From: Axinella damicornis
Taxonomy: Eukaryota > Porifera > Demospongiae > Axinellida > Axinellidae
Assembly: GCA_963931865.1 (NCBI GenBank)
Contig: OZ007512.1
Location: 8,477,361 to 8,541,360 of the forward strand
Reading direction: 5' to 3'
Length of the DNA stretch: 64,000 bases
Positions 61,801 to 64,000 of the stretch are shown here, one piece after another. Every line of letters starts with the position of its first letter. Position 1 is the first letter of the stretch. Made by a program: the position numbers and the translations under genes. The notes under the pieces are model-generated. The model saw only the letters and a program-made list of their open reading frames with translations, did no database searches and was not told the DNA's origin.

Positions 61801-63114
61801 GGTGTGTACTCTGTACTGGTGCACACCAGGGAACGAGGCTAGCAATGAGCTTCCACTCCGTACTGGTGCTCACCAGGGGAACCTGGGAACGACGCTAGCC
61901 CTGGGCATGTACTCTGTACTGGTGCTCACCAGGGGAGACAAGGAACGAGGATAGCCACGAGCTTGCACTCCTTACTGGTGCTCACTAGGGGAGCCTGGAA
62001 ACGAGGCTAGCCCTAGGTGTGTACTCTGTACTGGTGCACACCAGGGAACGAGGCTAGCAATGAGCTTCCACTTCGTACTGGTGCTCACCAGGGGAACCTG
62101 GGAACTACGCTGGCCCTGGGCATGTACTCTGTAATGGTGCTCACCAGGGGAGCCAGGGAACGAGGATAGCCATGAGCTTACACTCCTTACTGGTGCTCAC
62201 CAGGAGAGCCTTGGAACAAGGCTAGCCATGAGCTTGCAGTCCGTACTGGCGCAAACAGGGGAGCCTGGGAACACGGCAAGCCCAGGGATTGTACTCCGTA
62301 CTGGTGCTCACAAGGGGAGCCTGGGAACAATGCTAGCCCTGGGATCGTATCCTCCGCACTGGTGCTCACCAAGGGAGCCAGGGATGAGGCTAGCCTTGAG
62401 CTTGCACTCCGTACTGGTGCTTACCAGGAGAGCCTGGGAACAAGGCTAGCCATGAGCTTGCAATCCGCACTGGTGCTCAATAGGGGATCCAGGGAACAAG
62501 TCTAGCCCAGGGATTGCACTCCGTACTGGGGCTCACCAGGGGAGCCTGGGAACAAGGCTAGCCTTGGGATTGTACACTCTGCACTGGTGCTCACCAAGGG
62601 AGCCTGGAATGAGGCTAGCGCAGGGCTTGTACTCCGAACTTGTGCTCACCGTTCTCATTCGGCGAACCTCGAACTCCTTTTGTCTCCGCCCTTTCAACGT
62701 CTCATCTTCCAGTTCTGTCTGACAGAAATGATGTCATTGGAATGTCACCCACACAACCACAGTTCAAGTACAAGTTCATTGTATCCATACATGGTGCATA
62801 CAAATAAGGAGTGTCTGCACACAGGATGTCACTACCTGGGCTAATTGCATCCTGAATTGGTTTCCCTAAATGAGCCTGGGAACGAGGTTAGGCCTGGGAT
62901 TGTACTCCGTACTGGTGCATACTAGGGGAGCCTGGGAACGAGGCTAGCCCTGGGTTTGTACTCCGTACTGGTGCTCACCAGGGGAGCCTGGGAACGAGGC
63001 TAGCCGTGGGTGTGTACTCTGTAAAGGTGCTCACCCGAGGAGCCAGGGAACGAGGCTAGCCATGAGTTTGCATTCCGTACTGTTGCTCACCAGGAGAGCC
63101 TGGGAACAAGGCTA
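52828..63114. repeat. 56-bp satellite array, domain IVb
   Basis: Begins in a spacer fragment (cagccaaataaggagtgtc) that follows a deletion junction. Further spacers lie at 53390-53528 (truncated like 8691-8830), 55478-55702, 56478-56702, 57565-57790, 58502-58725, 59659-59882, 60427-60637, 61279-61494 and 62650-62874. The stretch 52828-53380 matches 3246-3798 at an offset of 49,582. The stretch 57.5-60.2 kb matches 11.3-14.0 kb at an offset of about 46,200. A local duplication of about 215 bp lies at 61765-62150. No gene seen. Confidence 0.95.
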
Positions 63115-63134
63115 ATTTGTATGGATGTACGTAC

Positions 63135-63656
63135 CTGTGCTGCAGCACATAACAGGGCTAGAATAATGTCACGGCTGAAGAATGTACCCTACAGAGGGAA
63201 GATATGTAAGGGAACAAAATTAACCAATTCATGGCAAAACAACCCTATCATGGGATTCAGACAGTCTCACATCACAGAACGGTCTTCAAATGTAAACAAA
63301 GACATGAACCAAAATTATGGTTATGTGACTAGCTACATACCTTGCATCTGCTGATCCCACTCTCAAGACATACTTGCGGGCCTGATTTTCCGTCAGTGAG
63401 GCAGGAACAGTTCTGATAGCTACCATCACCTTCAAAACGACAACCATCCCGTGCTTCGCCATCAACTTCCCTTCATCGCCCAACTTCTCTAAACGCTTAT
63501 AGTGAGATTGGCCTGCTTCATCTCCTCGTATGCGCTCTTCACAGCTCTAAGAGACTACTTGTCAGCGCTTCGCTGGGTCTCCATTGATTCTAGGTCTTGT
63601 AGTAAGCCACGCCTGGGCTTCTTCACTGCTGGCCCGTCTGTACTATTCACCAGTCG
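63135..63656 (-). pseudogene. Unrecognised gene fragment, core 4
   Basis: Same layout, TAG and frame change as the other cores. The long second frame is unchanged in protein from core 1. The 40-bp segment 63135-63174 has two amino-acid changes not seen in the other copies (Cys to Arg, Pro to Leu), so it is the most diverged copy of that segment. Confidence 0.55.
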
Positions 63657-63665
63657 ATCTCAGAC
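63657..63665. repeat. Target-site duplication, left, core 4
   Basis: atctcagac before the element, carrying the same one-base variant as core 2, which points to a single insertion event later duplicated. Confidence 0.75.
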
Positions 63666-64000
63666 GGCCGGGACTATTTCACGAACGGAACGGAACACTT
63701 GAAAACACGGAACAGCTATGCAAGTCCTCACTGCACAGTTTGAACTCCACAAACTGCATACCTCTGGATAGAGCGCGACAAGCTCTACACGCTGGTACCC
63801 TTTTTGCTGGAATCCTTGCTGCTGGAAAGAATTGGCTCAGAGTTCTACGAAATCGCGTGGGCGGAAGCTCGCGTATGGCTAACTTTGGTCGTAACTCTAA
63901 CACTAACCATCATGTTCCAACAATATGGTTACCAGCATGTAGGACTCGTCGAGCTCAGTCCATTGGTGTACAGTTTGTAGAGATCAGACACTGCAGCGAG
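63666..64000. mobile_element. Long-TIR MITE, second copy, truncated by window end
   Basis: Starts ggccgggactatttcacg and follows the core 2 element closely. It lacks one g in the cacggaacgg stretch and has gcgcgacaagctc for gcgggacgagatc. The window ends within its right arm. Confidence 0.85.

Larger units (their letters stand above)
63115..64000 (-). repeat. Gene-derived core module, copy 4 (with MITE, cut by window end)
   Basis: Offset 61,481 from core 1 up to the inserted element. Left-part variants match core 2. The membrane-protein part would lie beyond the window. Confidence 0.92.

Overview
The window is eukaryotic repetitive DNA. No bacterial-type genes, operons, rRNA, tRNA or CRISPR array can be seen. 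Almost all of it is one satellite family built on three nested scales. Level 1 is a diverged monomer of about 56 bp, with variants of roughly 41-62 bp. Level 2 is a block, mostly 0.8-1.3 kb, of ordered monomer variants closed by a non-satellite spacer of about 215-225 bp. I count 49 essentially complete spacers and 7 truncated ones. Level 3 is a unit of about 20-21 kb carrying a 1.6-2.0 kb gene-derived core module, seen at 1634-3213, 22248-24233, 43337-44916 and, cut by the window end, 63115-64000. Core-to-core spacing is 20,614, 21,089 and 19,778 bp.

The only convincing gene material lies in the core modules, on the minus strand. (a) One part looks like the 3' end of a membrane-protein gene: an exon coding half of a transmembrane helix plus a basic Cys-rich stop-transfer, a 72-bp GT-AG intron, and a terminal exon with an acidic tail, stop codon and AATAAA signal. 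It is open in cores 2 and 3 and has a premature TAG in core 1. (b) The other part is a protein-like fragment carrying a stop and a frame change shared by all four copies, followed by a 40-bp exon-like segment with good splice sites. I recognise neither family. The spacers also carry, on the same strand, a 65-bp exon-like segment with splice-like ends, amplified about 50-fold.

Two insertions are clear because empty sites exist in other repeats. One is a 397-bp long-TIR element in cores 2 and 4, with a 9-bp target duplication, absent from cores 1 and 3. The other is a 778-bp insert at 31333-32110, present once. Left-core markers group cores 1/3 against 2/4, while right-core markers group 2/3 against 1, so the array looks like a mosaic shaped by unequal exchange or conversion. 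Two junctions, near 30,790 and at 52,827/52,828, look like copies that lost the core.

Organism: the short intron, AATAAA signal, MITE-like element and satellite structure point to an animal. The motif cctgggaacgagg resembles repeat motifs I remember from sponge and cnidarian genomes, but this is unverified recollection. The many open frames of 60-199 codons in the satellite are translations of the monomer and are not annotated as genes.
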